From NCBI GenBank assembly GCA_009380025.1, contig WHSP01000006.1, positions 1-64,000 on the forward strand: a stretch of 64,000 nucleotides of DNA, read 5' to 3'. This document shows positions 8,594 to 18,200 of this stretch, one piece after another. Source of the stretch: Gemmatimonas sp. Lineage in GTDB: Bacteria; Gemmatimonadota; Gemmatimonadetes; Longimicrobiales; Longimicrobiaceae. The notes below the pieces were generated by a model that had not been told where the DNA came from, searched no databases, and saw only the letters and a list, made by a program, of their open reading frames with translations. Every line of letters starts with the position of its first letter. The stretch's first letter is position 1. Both the position numbers and the translations under genes were made by a program.

Positions 8594-9060
8594 GAAGCGA
8601 CCCGGGATGGCGCGCAAACGTCACGTGCGTTGTGCGCACACAACCCATCTCGAGCTCCGGCCAGGACCCCTGTCGCACCGCTGTACCTCAGGCAGCCAAA
8701 GAGCGCAAACCTCGCATTCCGACTGGGGAATCTGCGGGTCAGGGCGGTTCGGCGAAAGGCCTTCGAGAGAGGGCACCGAAGCGAAATCGCACGGTGCTCC
8801 CGATCGCCAACGATCAAAAGGGTGATGAAACGGTGCCGGACCAGACAGAGGACGCCGGCACGGTCGCGGGGATTGCGTACGGCAGGGCGATCGTCGGACG
8901 GCTCACCGACACGTCGAAGGTCGCGTTCGCAGAACGGACTGAGTAGGACTGCCAGAGAATGTACGGGGAAACGATGCGAGATGAAAGCGTTTTGATGATT
9001 CAGCTATCGACGATCGGCCAGGGCTGCGCAGGGAGGGGTGCGCGCCCGAGGGAAGCCGCC
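8594..9060. other. Intergenic region with no supported gene
   Basis: About 470 bases. Open frames exist on both strands but lack ribosome sites and recognisable sequence. The right end (from ~8990) contains a degenerate stretch, TTGATGATTCAG followed by a GGCC-rich core, that may be a decayed copy of the dispersed repeat that follows. Confidence 0.4.
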
Positions 9061-9094
9061 ATTCCCACGCAAAGCTGCGCGATGTATCGAAGGC
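9061..9094 (+). repeat. Partial end of a dispersed MITE-like repeat
   Basis: ATTCCCACGCAAAGCTGCGC, then GATGTATCGAAGGCCT, matches the right end of the repeat family (compare TTCCCACGTAGTGCTGCGCG in copy A). It directly precedes copy B, so this looks like a nested or tandem insertion. Confidence 0.5.
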
Positions 9095-9249
9095 CTCCGG
9101 AGAGTTCCCGATACAGGCCTGAAGCGAAGGCCGGAGAGAAATCGTGCAGGTCAGGGCACGCGACGAGCTGCGAGTGAGGCGTACTTTCGTACGCGCGGGG
9201 AGCGGCGAGGAAGCGTAACGCAGAGCTACGCGATTTTATCGAGGCCTTC
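9089..9249 (+). repeat. MITE-like dispersed repeat, copy B
   Basis: It begins GAAGGCCTCCGG and ends TTTTATCGAGGCCTTC. The core GCGAAGGCCGGAGAGAAATC, GTGCAGGTCAGGGCACGCGA and GAGGAAGCGTAACGCAGAGC is closely shared with copy C on the other strand at 34125. The right terminus touches the last codons of the DUF5916 gene (stop 9248-9250), so the insertion may have replaced that gene's natural end. Confidence 0.7.
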
Positions 9250-11950
9250 ACGGGTTGAGCCAATAGGTTGCCTTGATCATGAAAATGTTGTCGGGACGGA
9301 GGGAGAGGAGATCGCGCGCATCGCGACCAAAGTCGAAGCGGCCGATGTCGTCGGCACCGAGACCCGGGGAGAAGACGTCGAGCTCGTCGGAACGGCTCTG
9401 CTGCCAGACGAGGAAGAGGGTGCTGCCCGGGCGGTACTCCCAGCGGAGAACGGCGTTGCCGCGGAGGGAGCGGAGGTTGAAGTCGCGGTCGGGGAGATCG
9501 AACGCCGGAGCGGGTCCGGCGCCGTCGGGGTCGATGGAGTAGCGGCCATCCACGAGGGCGAAGGAGCCGAGGTCGTGGCCGAACTCGAGGAAATCGAAGG
9601 TGCGGGGGGCGCGGAGTTGTTTCGGCGTAGCGTACTCGCCGCTGGCGAGGAGGGGTTGGGCGTAGAGCTCGAGAGTGAGACCGGGGGTGAAGGTGACGTC
9701 GACGCGGGTGGAGAGCGCGATCTCGGTCTGCTCCAGCGCAGCGAAGAAGTAACGGCGGCCGAACGTTTCCTCGGCGAAGGGGTCGTCGAAGGACGCGACG
9801 TACTGGGCCTCGCTGCGGCCGAAGGAGACTTCGGGCTGCACTTCGATATTGAGGTTCTCGAGCGGTCGCCACTCGACCTCGGTCTCGAAGGAGGTAGACC
9901 AACCGGCCGCGGGGCTCCAGTCGACGTCGATCTCGGGGGAGAGTGAGTAGCTGCGCCGGGGGTCCGTCTCGACTCCGAAGCCGAACGAGTAGCCGACGGG
10001 CTCCCGGGAGAGCGGGCCGCCACGGGTGAGGCGGTCGTTCAGGGTACCGCCGAAGCGGGAGAAGCGAAGCTCGGCCTCCCAGAAGTTGACGAACTCTCCG
10101 CGTGCGAAGATACCGATGTCGGCCTCGATCAGGTCACCGCCGAAGTTGAAGGTGAGATCCGGTCCACTGTTGATCTCCCAACTCTGGAAGACGGAGCCGG
10201 GCACGGTCTGCTCGTAGCCAAGGTCGGTGGAGAGCGAGATGCGGTCGGCGTCGGTCTGGAATCCGAGGTCGTTGATCTCGTAACCGGCGCTCACGGCGTC
10301 GAAGCCGATGCCTCCCGTGACCGCGCCGGCGCGCTTGTCGAGGGAGAGGGAGGCCGTGTACCCGGAGAGGGAGGTCGCGTCGGGATCGAGCTCGAGGTAG
10401 TCCGCGTCGGGCCGGTGGTAGTAGCGGGCGCTGGAGCGTTGGGCGGCGGTGATGACCTCCGGACCGCCCTGGATATGGCTGGCGGTGAAGCCGCCGTCGA
10501 TCGACCAGGTGCGGTCGGCCCAGTCGTGGGCGAAGTCGACCCCTCCGGTGTAGGCCGCGCCCCGGTAGCGTTCGCGAAGCCGGGTGCTGCCGAGGCTGCG
10601 GTTCACCGCCGTCGCGATCGCGCCGAAGTGGCTCGCTCCCTGGCGAAGGTCCCGGCGAACGCGCGCCGCCATGTAGTTCGCCAGCGGCTCGACCACCGCG
10701 TCGCCGGTAGCCTCGTCGGCCATCACGAAGTCGGCGTGCTCCCGGGCCGTCACCGCCTCCATCACGCCGATCGACCAGCCGCTCGAGGTCCGGCCGGTGA
10801 CCTTGCCAGCACCGACGATGGTCGTCTGGTCCGGCACATCGGCATAGACGGCGTTATCGGGCGCATCGAGGCCGGGCGCGTCGCCAATCCGCCGTGAGTA
10901 CAGGAGGTCCCCGCCTGGGCCACCGAAGCGGAGGATCTCGGCGCCCTCGACGAAGAACGGCCGCCGCTCGTCGAAGCGAGTCTCGAAGGCGGAGAGGTTG
11001 ACGACGGCGGGGTCGACCTCGACTTGGCCGAAGTCGGGGTTGAGCGTCGCGTCGACGGTGAAGTTGGAGGTCACCCGGTACTTGATGTCGGCGCCGAGGC
11101 CGGGAGTGAAGTCGGACCCGGACCGGTAGGGGTTCGTGAAGTCGACATCGGGGTCGCGGGGGACGAAGCGATAGTCGGCGCGCAGGGAGGCATAGGGAAG
11201 GATCTCGAGCGGATCGCGCTCCCCGATCTGTTGGAGGCCGTCGAGATGGCCGAAGCGGTGGACGCCCCCGCGCTCGAGGAGCGGCGTGAACGCGAACTGT
11301 GCCTCCTCCTGGGTGCGGGCAATCACCCGCTCGAGCTGGATTCCCCACGTCTGCACCTCGGCCGATCCAAAGCGCAGCTGGCTGAACGGGATCCGCATCT
11401 CGGCGACCCAGCCGTCCTCGTCGACCGTGGTCTCGACAGTCCACACGGGGTCCCAGCTCTCGTCCTGGTCATCGCCGAAGCCGCCGCCTCCGCCCGACAG
11501 TACGCGATCTCCGCGTACGCCCGAGGGGTTCACGCTGAAACCAAACCCGGTCCGGTGGTCGTGGTAGCTGTCCAGCTCCACGACGAAGAGGTCGGAGTCG
11601 TCGAAGTCGGCGTCCCGGCGACCCAGCCGAGTTGAGGGCAGCGCGCTGTCCCGCAACAACGCGCCGATGTAGAGCGCCTCCTCGTCGTACAAAATCCGCA
11701 CTTCGGTGGGCTCGCTCACCGGTGCACCCTCAACCGGCTCCCGCTGGGTGAACCCAGTCGCCGGTACGGCCTCCGCCCAGACGTCCTCGCCCAGCTCGCC
11801 GTCCACCTCGATCGGCGTGGTGATCGGGTGCGCGCGGATCAACGGCGCTTCCGCAGCGTGCACGTACGTGGATCCGCCTCCCTCCTGTTGTCCCGCCACC
11901 TCGGTGACGGCCAGAAGAAGGAGGACCACGGCAAAGGAGAGAATGGCCAT
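9248..11950 (-). CDS. Secreted CBM9 / DUF5916 outer-membrane-type protein
   Basis: 900 residues from the ATG at 11950, chosen because it begins a signal peptide (AILSFAVVLLLLAVTEVAGQ); a GTG at 12013 would put 21 polar residues in front. Residues ~35-230 resemble a carbohydrate-binding family 9 module (ITTPIEVDGELGEDVWAEA, VRILYDEEALYIGALLRDS). The remaining ~650 residues match DUF5916: NPDFGQVEVDPAVVNLSAFE, ERRPFFVEG, alternating beta strands and a C-terminal aromatic (TYWLNP) as in beta-barrels. The role is unknown; barrel-like surface uptake or adhesion is inference. A paralogue lies at 48667-50985. Confidence 0.88.
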   Translation of the reverse strand: MAILSFAVVLLLLAVTEVAGQQEGGGSTYVHAAEAPLIRAHPITTPIEVDGELGEDVWAEAVPATGFTQREPVEGAPVSEPTEVRILYDEEALYIGALLRDSALPSTRLGRRDADFDDSDLFVVELDSYHDHRTGFGFSVNPSGVRGDRVLSGGGGGFGDDQDESWDPVWTVETTVDEDGWVAEMRIPFSQLRFGSAEVQTWGIQLERVIARTQEEAQFAFTPLLERGGVHRFGHLDGLQQIGERDPLEILPYASLRADYRFVPRDPDVDFTNPYRSGSDFTPGLGADIKYRVTSNFTVDATLNPDFGQVEVDPAVVNLSAFETRFDERRPFFVEGAEILRFGGPGGDLLYSRRIGDAPGLDAPDNAVYADVPDQTTIVGAGKVTGRTSSGWSIGVMEAVTAREHADFVMADEATGDAVVEPLANYMAARVRRDLRQGASHFGAIATAVNRSLGSTRLRERYRGAAYTGGVDFAHDWADRTWSIDGGFTASHIQGGPEVITAAQRSSARYYHRPDADYLELDPDATSLSGYTASLSLDKRAGAVTGGIGFDAVSAGYEINDLGFQTDADRISLSTDLGYEQTVPGSVFQSWEINSGPDLTFNFGGDLIEADIGIFARGEFVNFWEAELRFSRFGGTLNDRLTRGGPLSREPVGYSFGFGVETDPRRSYSLSPEIDVDWSPAAGWSTSFETEVEWRPLENLNIEVQPEVSFGRSEAQYVASFDDPFAEETFGRRYFFAALEQTEIALSTRVDVTFTPGLTLELYAQPLLASGEYATPKQLRAPRTFDFLEFGHDLGSFALVDGRYSIDPDGAGPAPAFDLPDRDFNLRSLRGNAVLRWEYRPGSTLFLVWQQSRSDELDVFSPGLGADDIGRFDFGRDARDLLSLRPDNIFMIKATYWLNP

Positions 11951-12027
11951 GCGTGGGATTGAGATTGTGGAGCCCTGAGGGCATCGATCGGCGAGACGCC
12001 GGAGGGCGAGCACTATAAGTAGTTACC

Positions 12028-12056
12028 GGAATAGGGGTTGCCGCGTTGGTCGTCAA
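12028..12056 (-). promoter_or_regulatory. Candidate sigma-70 promoter for the DUF5916 gene
   Basis: On the minus strand TTGACG (12051-12056) and TATTCC (12028-12033) are separated by 17 bases and point at the DUF5916 gene, about 75 bases before its ATG. Confidence 0.35.
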
Positions 12057-12090
12057 ACTTCGCCGACTCCCAGCGTCGGATGTCCCGTTG

Positions 12091-12127
12091 ATGCTAAATG
12101 TCTAGCATGCGGCACGCCCGTCGTCAA
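12091..12127 (-). promoter_or_regulatory. Second candidate promoter overlapped by a palindrome
   Basis: Minus-strand TTGACG (12122-12127), 17 bases, then TAGACA (12099-12104). The -10 box lies inside the inverted repeat ATGCTA-6-TAGCAT (12091-12108), which would suit an operator. The AraC-type regulator encoded just upstream is a candidate binder, by position only. Confidence 0.35.
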
Positions 12128-12296
12128 GGCACTACGTATAGGATGACGGAACTAAGGCGACGGATTCGAATCGAAACGCTGCGGAAGGGGTCACGAGGGC
12201 GGGTGGGCTGGCGGTGGGGAAAGAGGCCATGCGACGGAGGAGCGATCCGGATACCGCATAGCGACGAGGAGCCGCTCGCGGCCATTCATCCCTCGA

Positions 12297-13136
12297 TCAG
12301 GTCTCCCTCCCCACCCGCCTCGCCTGCCGCTCTTCGTTCAACATCTGCACGAAGGCCTCGGCCGCGTGCCGGAAGGCGCCCCGGTCGCGCAGCTCGGAGG
12401 GGCTGGCGGCGAGGAACTTCTGGGTGATCCGGCGCAAGCCGCTATCAGAGGAGTAGCCGCAGGTGTGGGCGACGCTGAGGACGGTGCGGCCGGGGTCGTC
12501 GAGGAGCTCACAGGCGAGGAGGACCCGCATCCAGGCGAGGAGGCGACGCGGTGCGGGCAGGCCGGCACGTTGGCACCAGCGGAGGAGCGTACGGCGCGAG
12601 AGGTTGAGGGAGCTCGCCAGGTCACGCCCGTGCTCGCCGACCGTGACGACGTCCGTCGCGGCTTCGACGATCGCCCGTGCCCGCCCGCTCGTCTCCGGCG
12701 GAAGCACCTCCTCGAGCAGTGCGCGTAGCGGACGACCCCGGGCTCCGCGCAGCCGCTGCGCGATCGAATGCGGCGTGTCATCGTGGTCGATCGAGATGAC
12801 CTGCACGACGCCCCAGCGTCCCAGGGTCCGCAGATCGTCGTAGCGCTCCGGGCGGACCTCGAGAGCCGCCAGCACCGCGAGCGACGGGTACTCCGACAGT
12901 AGCGTCCGCAGCGACGGCGACAGCGCCCCGCGGCCGTTCCGCCGCGCCCACGCTTCCGGCTCGTACGGATCCACCACCGCCAACGCCGCCGGCGGTGACT
13001 CACGCACCGCCTCGTACAGCCCATCCCAGTCGGGGATCACCTGGAAGTGGTAGTCGTTGCCGCACGCTTTGCGCACCCGGTCCCGGAACGCCCGGTCCGG
13101 ATGCATGACCAGGAGTGGCCGGTAGACTCTTTTCAT
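12297..13136 (-). CDS. AraC-family transcriptional regulator
   Basis: 279 residues. The C-terminal ~100 residues carry the AraC/XylS double helix-turn-helix: LASSLNLSRRTLLRWCQRAG, RRLLAWMRVLLACELLDDPG, then VLSVAHTCGYSSDSGLRRIT, the conserved second helix. The N-terminal ~150 residues resemble a degenerate receiver or sensor domain (PLLVMHPDRAFRDRVRKACG) without a clear phospho-accepting Asp set. It is transcribed towards the DUF5916 gene with 346 bases between them and could regulate it. The ATG at 13136 has no obvious ribosome site. Confidence 0.88.
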   Translation of the reverse strand: MKRVYRPLLVMHPDRAFRDRVRKACGNDYHFQVIPDWDGLYEAVRESPPAALAVVDPYEPEAWARRNGRGALSPSLRTLLSEYPSLAVLAALEVRPERYDDLRTLGRWGVVQVISIDHDDTPHSIAQRLRGARGRPLRALLEEVLPPETSGRARAIVEAATDVVTVGEHGRDLASSLNLSRRTLLRWCQRAGLPAPRRLLAWMRVLLACELLDDPGRTVLSVAHTCGYSSDSGLRRITQKFLAASPSELRDRGAFRHAAEAFVQMLNEERQARRVGRET

Positions 13137-13161
13137 GAGATGCCGCTCGTCGATTCAGGCC

Positions 13162-13206
13162 GCTCGCCGGTTACCAGTTGGCAGGTACCCAGTTGCTGGT
13201 AGCCGG
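13162..13206. repeat. Short CCGGTTACCAGTTG-type repeat
   Basis: CGCCGGTTACCAGTTGGCAG is followed by a second degenerate unit (CCCAGTTGCTGGTAGCCGGT). Related units occur at 23008-23041, 34082-34113 and 38330-38362, always between genes. Confidence 0.45.
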
Positions 13207-13359
13207 TCGTCGGCCCGTGCCGGTCGCCTGACATGCGATCGTGTACACTTCGGTGGCGGTCAGGCTCCCGCGGCGCGTCGCTTGCCTGCCCTCACCACCG
13301 ATGTACCTTCTGGAGGTACTCCGCTCGACCGACCGTCAATCGACCGCTTGGAAACTGGC

Positions 13360-14151
13360 GTGAGACAAGTCCTGAAGCACCTGGGCGTGTTCCTTTTGTG
13401 GAACCTGGTGGCCGGGAGCTTTCTGCTCTTCGCTCCCCCCGAGATCGGGCTGCCGATCGCGCTGACGCTTTCGGCTGGGCTCCTCTGGGGGTATCTGCTG
13501 CGCCCCGCCCCCGGCTCGTCGCCGCGCCGGCGCTGGGCGACGCTGCGCCTCCGGCCGCTCCGGGGGCCGGCGCTCGGCTGGTCGCTCTTCGCCGTCCCCG
13601 TCGTCCTCCTTCTCTCGTGGGCACTGGGGGACGTCTATAGCCGGTTCGTGGCGGTGCCGCCGGAGAGCCTCAACCCGTTCGAGCCGATCATGCGGACGCC
13701 GATGGGGCGGCTGTCGATTTGCGTGTTCGCGATCGCCGTCGCGCCGATTGTCGAGGAATTCTTCTTTCGTGGCCTGATCCAGCGACAGATGGAGCGCCGC
13801 AGGGGGGTCGCCGCCGGCATCCTGATCGCGGCTGCAATCTTCGCCGCCGTCCACCTGCTGCCGTGGGTCTTTCCCCTGCACTTCTTCCTCGGCGTCGCCT
13901 TCGGCTTCGCGGTCTACGCCACCCGGAGCATCTGGACGGGGGTGATCCTGCACGCCGCGAACAACTCGGCGGCGATGCTGGGGGTCGTGTTCGGAGCGGA
14001 AGAGATGGCGGTGAACACCGTCTGGGAGATGGGATTCACGCCTGACCTGTGGGTGAGCGTCGTGTTGCTGGCCAGCACGATCGTGCTGGGGGCATGGACG
14101 GCGCGGAAGCTGCTCGAGAGCAGCCACCCCGTCGGCTTGCCAACCGGTTGA
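13360..14151 (+). CDS. CPBP-family intramembrane metalloprotease
   Basis: 263 residues from the GTG at 13360; a TTG at 13348 is also possible. Several membrane helices surround the CPBP (Abi/Rce1) signature: EEFFFRG (motif 1, EExxxR), AAVHLLPW (motif 2 His) and HAANNSAAML (motif 3 His/Asn). The family contains CAAX-protease-like enzymes that cut substrates within the membrane; the bacterial substrate here is unknown. The gene is followed after 21 bases by a small lipoprotein gene on the same strand and is probably cotranscribed with it. It starts divergently from the AraC-type regulator. Confidence 0.88.
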   Translation: MRQVLKHLGVFLLWNLVAGSFLLFAPPEIGLPIALTLSAGLLWGYLLRPAPGSSPRRRWATLRLRPLRGPALGWSLFAVPVVLLLSWALGDVYSRFVAVPPESLNPFEPIMRTPMGRLSICVFAIAVAPIVEEFFFRGLIQRQMERRRGVAAGILIAAAIFAAVHLLPWVFPLHFFLGVAFGFAVYATRSIWTGVILHAANNSAAMLGVVFGAEEMAVNTVWEMGFTPDLWVSVVLLASTIVLGAWTARKLLESSHPVGLPTG

Positions 14152-14172
14152 AGCGGCGCCTACCTTGCAACC

Positions 14173-14448
14173 ATGCGCATCCTCTTGCTCTGCCTCGCCC
14201 TGGCGGTTTTCCTCGGCGCGTGTCTCGATGCGATCGGGCCGGGGGGAGATTGCTCGCTGCGGATGCGGCAGGTGCGCCTCACCGAGGGACCGCCGATCTC
14301 GAGGCAGCCGCAGCAGGATGGCGCCGATAACTCGGAGCGCTGGCACTACGATGAGGTCGTCTACTTCTTCCGCTGGGGCGCTTCGTACGACGGCTGCCAG
14401 GTCACCACCGCCGGCCTGAACCTGATGCCACTACTCCTGTTCCCCTGA
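14173..14448 (+). CDS. Small lipoprotein of unknown function
   Basis: 91 residues. The N-terminus is a clear lipoprotein signal ([14 protein letters not shown]), with Cys-17 as the lipidation site. The rest is polar and contains [16 protein letters not shown] and [18 protein letters not shown], then [17 protein letters not shown]. It starts 21 bases after the CPBP protease gene, so the two are probably one transcript. I do not recognise the family. Confidence 0.7.
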   Translation: MRILLLCLALAVFLGACLDAIGPGGDCSLRMRQVRLTEGPPISRQPQQDGADNSERWHYDEVVYFFRWGASYDGCQVTTAGLNLMPLLLFP

Positions 14449-14515
14449 CGCGTCCTCTCGCCCGCGCCGTCCACCGAAAGTGAACCGCCCTGACCGGCAC
14501 CACCGGAGGCTCTCG

Positions 14516-16531
<2,016 letters not shown>

Positions 16532-16619
16532 GACGTTATTGATGGCTACCTGCCCGCGCGTCTCGATCCGACGATGGGGACGTCCATGAGTATGCCAGGA
16601 GATCTGCTACACGTCGATT

Positions 16620-17789
16620 CTACCTTGATCTCCCGCCGGCGATCTGAGCGATAGGAGCCGGCACATCGGCCGCTCCAAGCGCCTCGGTGAGTATCGGACC
16701 CACCTGATCGGGCTCGAGCAGAAAGCCATCGTGGCCGCGTTTCGAATGGACCTGTCGGTAGGTCGCGCCTGCGAGCCGCACCCATTCCAGCACGTCTTCT
16801 TCGCGGTAGAGGAGGTCGCCCGGGATCCCGACGCCGATCAACCGGTCGCCGACGGGGCGAAGGACGGCTTCGGCGCCGCCGCGCCCTTTCCCGACGTCGT
16901 GGGCATCCATCGTCTCGAGGAGGGTGAGGTAGCTGTCCGCGTCGAACCGGGCCAGGAGTTTCTCGCCATGGCGTGAGAGGTAGGATTCCACGGAGAAGGA
17001 GCCATTGCCGTTGCGGTCCCGGCCGAATCGATCCTGGAACTCGCCGGCGGTTCGATACGTCATCATCGCAACCATGCGGGCGATCTCGAGACCCGTGTCG
17101 CCCGCCGCCTCGATCATCCGGCGCTGGATGTGGCTCCACCCGATCGCTGCCGCGGTGTGCGACGCAGGCGCCGCGAACACGACGGTGCGATCGGTCAGCT
17201 CGGGATAGGAGGCAGCCCACTCGAGGGCGACCATTCCGCCGAGGGAGCCACCCGTGGCGAGCCGCACCCGGCGGATCCCGAGGTGATCGATGAGTTCGCG
17301 CACGAGCCTGGCCAGGTCGCGAGTGGTCACGCGGGGAAACGGCCGTCGCGCTGGATCGGACGGTCCGGTGCTCCCGTAGCAGGAACCGACGAAGTTGGCG
17401 CAGACGATCGCATAACGTTCCGTGTCGACGGCTCGACCCGGCCCCAACACGTCGCTCCACCAGTCTCCGACGGCATCGGCCGAGCCGGTCAGCGCATGAA
17501 AGATCACGACGGCGTTGTCCCGATCCTCGTTCAGTTTCCCGTCCAGATGGTACGCCTGCTCGACGTCGCGCAGCACCTCGCCCGACTCCAACTCGAAGCT
17601 CTCGATCCTGTGGATCCGGCGCACCCGCTTTCTCAGCACGTGACCTTCCCGCGCTCCGCAGCCAATCGCGTTGCTGTCCAGAGCCGTCGATCCGGCAGGG
17701 ACATGGGGTGAGCGCTCGATCCCGCTCTTCTTTCGCAGCGCTCGGTACGCGCGCACGCCTGCTGGCCGACGGGTACTGCTCGTGTCCAT
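16620..17789 (-). CDS. metX: Homoserine O-acetyltransferase family protein
   Basis: 389 residues from the ATG at 17789, which has GGGAG 8 bases upstream. Alpha/beta-hydrolase fold: IFHALTGSADAVGDWW near the oxyanion region, CANFVGSCYGSTGPSDP (typical of MetX), nucleophile elbow GGSLGGM, a late Asp and the catalytic His in KRGHDGFLLEPDQVGP. MetX acetylates (in some bacteria succinylates) homoserine with acyl-CoA, the first dedicated step of methionine synthesis. The SAM-II riboswitch 270 bases upstream strongly supports a methionine role. The N-terminus carries ~60 extra polar residues compared with typical MetX. The neighbouring acs makes the acetyl donor. Confidence 0.9.
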   Translation of the reverse strand: MDTSSTRRPAGVRAYRALRKKSGIERSPHVPAGSTALDSNAIGCGAREGHVLRKRVRRIHRIESFELESGEVLRDVEQAYHLDGKLNEDRDNAVVIFHALTGSADAVGDWWSDVLGPGRAVDTERYAIVCANFVGSCYGSTGPSDPARRPFPRVTTRDLARLVRELIDHLGIRRVRLATGGSLGGMVALEWAASYPELTDRTVVFAAPASHTAAAIGWSHIQRRMIEAAGDTGLEIARMVAMMTYRTAGEFQDRFGRDRNGNGSFSVESYLSRHGEKLLARFDADSYLTLLETMDAHDVGKGRGGAEAVLRPVGDRLIGVGIPGDLLYREEDVLEWVRLAGATYRQVHSKRGHDGFLLEPDQVGPILTEALGAADVPAPIAQIAGGRSR

Positions 17790-17844
17790 GATTTCGGCTC
17801 CCGCTCCAGATCGCCCATCTCGCTCATCGCTCCGACCATCGAGG

Positions 17845-17881
17845 TATAACAAGAAACCCGGCCGCTACTTGGCGGCCGGGT
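17845..17881 (-). terminator. Intrinsic terminator between the leader ORF and metX
   Basis: On the minus strand ACCCGGCCGC (17881-17872) pairs perfectly with GCGGCCGGGT (17865-17856) around the loop CAAGTA, followed by TTTCTTGTTAT. The loop and right arm contain the stop codon of the 45-codon ORF, so a ribosome finishing that ORF would cover the left arm. It stands 56 bases before the metX start and is a likely attenuator. Confidence 0.75.
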
Positions 17882-18002
17882 AGGCGACGGCGGAGTCGAT
17901 CGGATCACACCCGATCTCGGCGCCGAATGCAGGGCCCGGCCACCCCCTCCAGCGGAGCTCGGCAGCAGCCGGCGAGCGAATCCAGTCATCGAGCCAAACC
18001 AT
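17865..18002 (-). CDS. 45-residue ORF in the metX leader
   Basis: ATG at 18002 to TAG at 17865-17867. The product begins MVWLDDWIRSPAAAELRW and ends DPIDSAVAYPAAK; it is Trp-rich (four W) and has one Cys and only the starting Met. There is no strong ribosome site (GTTGAAGC precedes the ATG). It lies after the SAM-II aptamer and its hairpin, and its last codons form the left arm of the terminator before metX. It may be a leader peptide whose translation opens the terminator, or an unknown small protein. I do not recognise homologues. Its reality rests on position rather than on coding signal. Confidence 0.4.
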   Translation of the reverse strand: MVWLDDWIRSPAAAELRWRGWPGPAFGAEIGCDPIDSAVAYPAAK

Positions 18003-18022
18003 GCTTCAACCACACAACGAAA

Positions 18023-18056
18023 GGGTCCCAGGCGTCAGTGGCGACGCCCGGGACCC
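18023..18056 (-). terminator. Strong hairpin after the SAM-II aptamer
   Basis: On the minus strand GGGTCCCGGGCGTC pairs over 14 positions (one G-U) with GACGCCTGGGACCC around a 6-base loop, followed by TTTCGTTGTGT. It begins 7 bases after the aptamer and could be a terminator-type expression platform, although the T-run is interrupted. Confidence 0.55.
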
Positions 18057-18062
18057 CCCGAA

Positions 18063-18115
18063 GCGGTTTAGCAGTTGATGACGCGGATGCAATCGCCCAC
18101 AAATCGCCGCGGTGC
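18063..18115 (-). ncRNA. SAM-II riboswitch upstream of metX
   Basis: Read on the minus strand the element contains, in order and with the right spacing, CGCGG / GATTT / TTGCA / CCGCG / GCTAAA. These correspond to P1 (CGCGG with CCGCG), the conserved L1 nucleotides and the GCUAAA segment that contact S-adenosylmethionine in the solved SAM-II structure. The L1 stretch GTGG can pair with CCGC just after GCTAAA, replacing the pseudoknot of the reference sequence by compensatory changes. The TTGACA promoter lies 40-45 bases upstream and metX downstream. The class is best known from Alphaproteobacteria upstream of metA and metX. Confidence 0.85.
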
Positions 18116-18130
18116 CGAAACACGAAATGG

Positions 18131-18160
18131 ATCCTAACGAACGTCCCGCCGCCTTGTCAA
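18131..18160 (-). promoter_or_regulatory. Promoter of the metX leader transcript
   Basis: Minus-strand TTGACA (18155-18160), an 18-base spacer, then TAGGAT (18131-18136). The predicted start near 18124 lies just before the SAM-II aptamer, giving an untranslated leader of about 335 bases before metX. Confidence 0.65.
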
Positions 18161-18200
18161 GCTCGATAGCGGAGCAGCGGTCCTGCACGATCGAACCGTC

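Noticed and set aside
8632-8946. 104-codon plus-strand frame upstream of the FHA gene
   Set aside because: No ribosome site, no familiar sequence, and codon pattern unlike its neighbours.
17633-18013. 126-codon frame across the metX leader, an alternative N-terminus for metX
   Set aside because: It is in a different frame from metX and crosses the terminator; the metX ATG at 17789 has its own GGGAG site.
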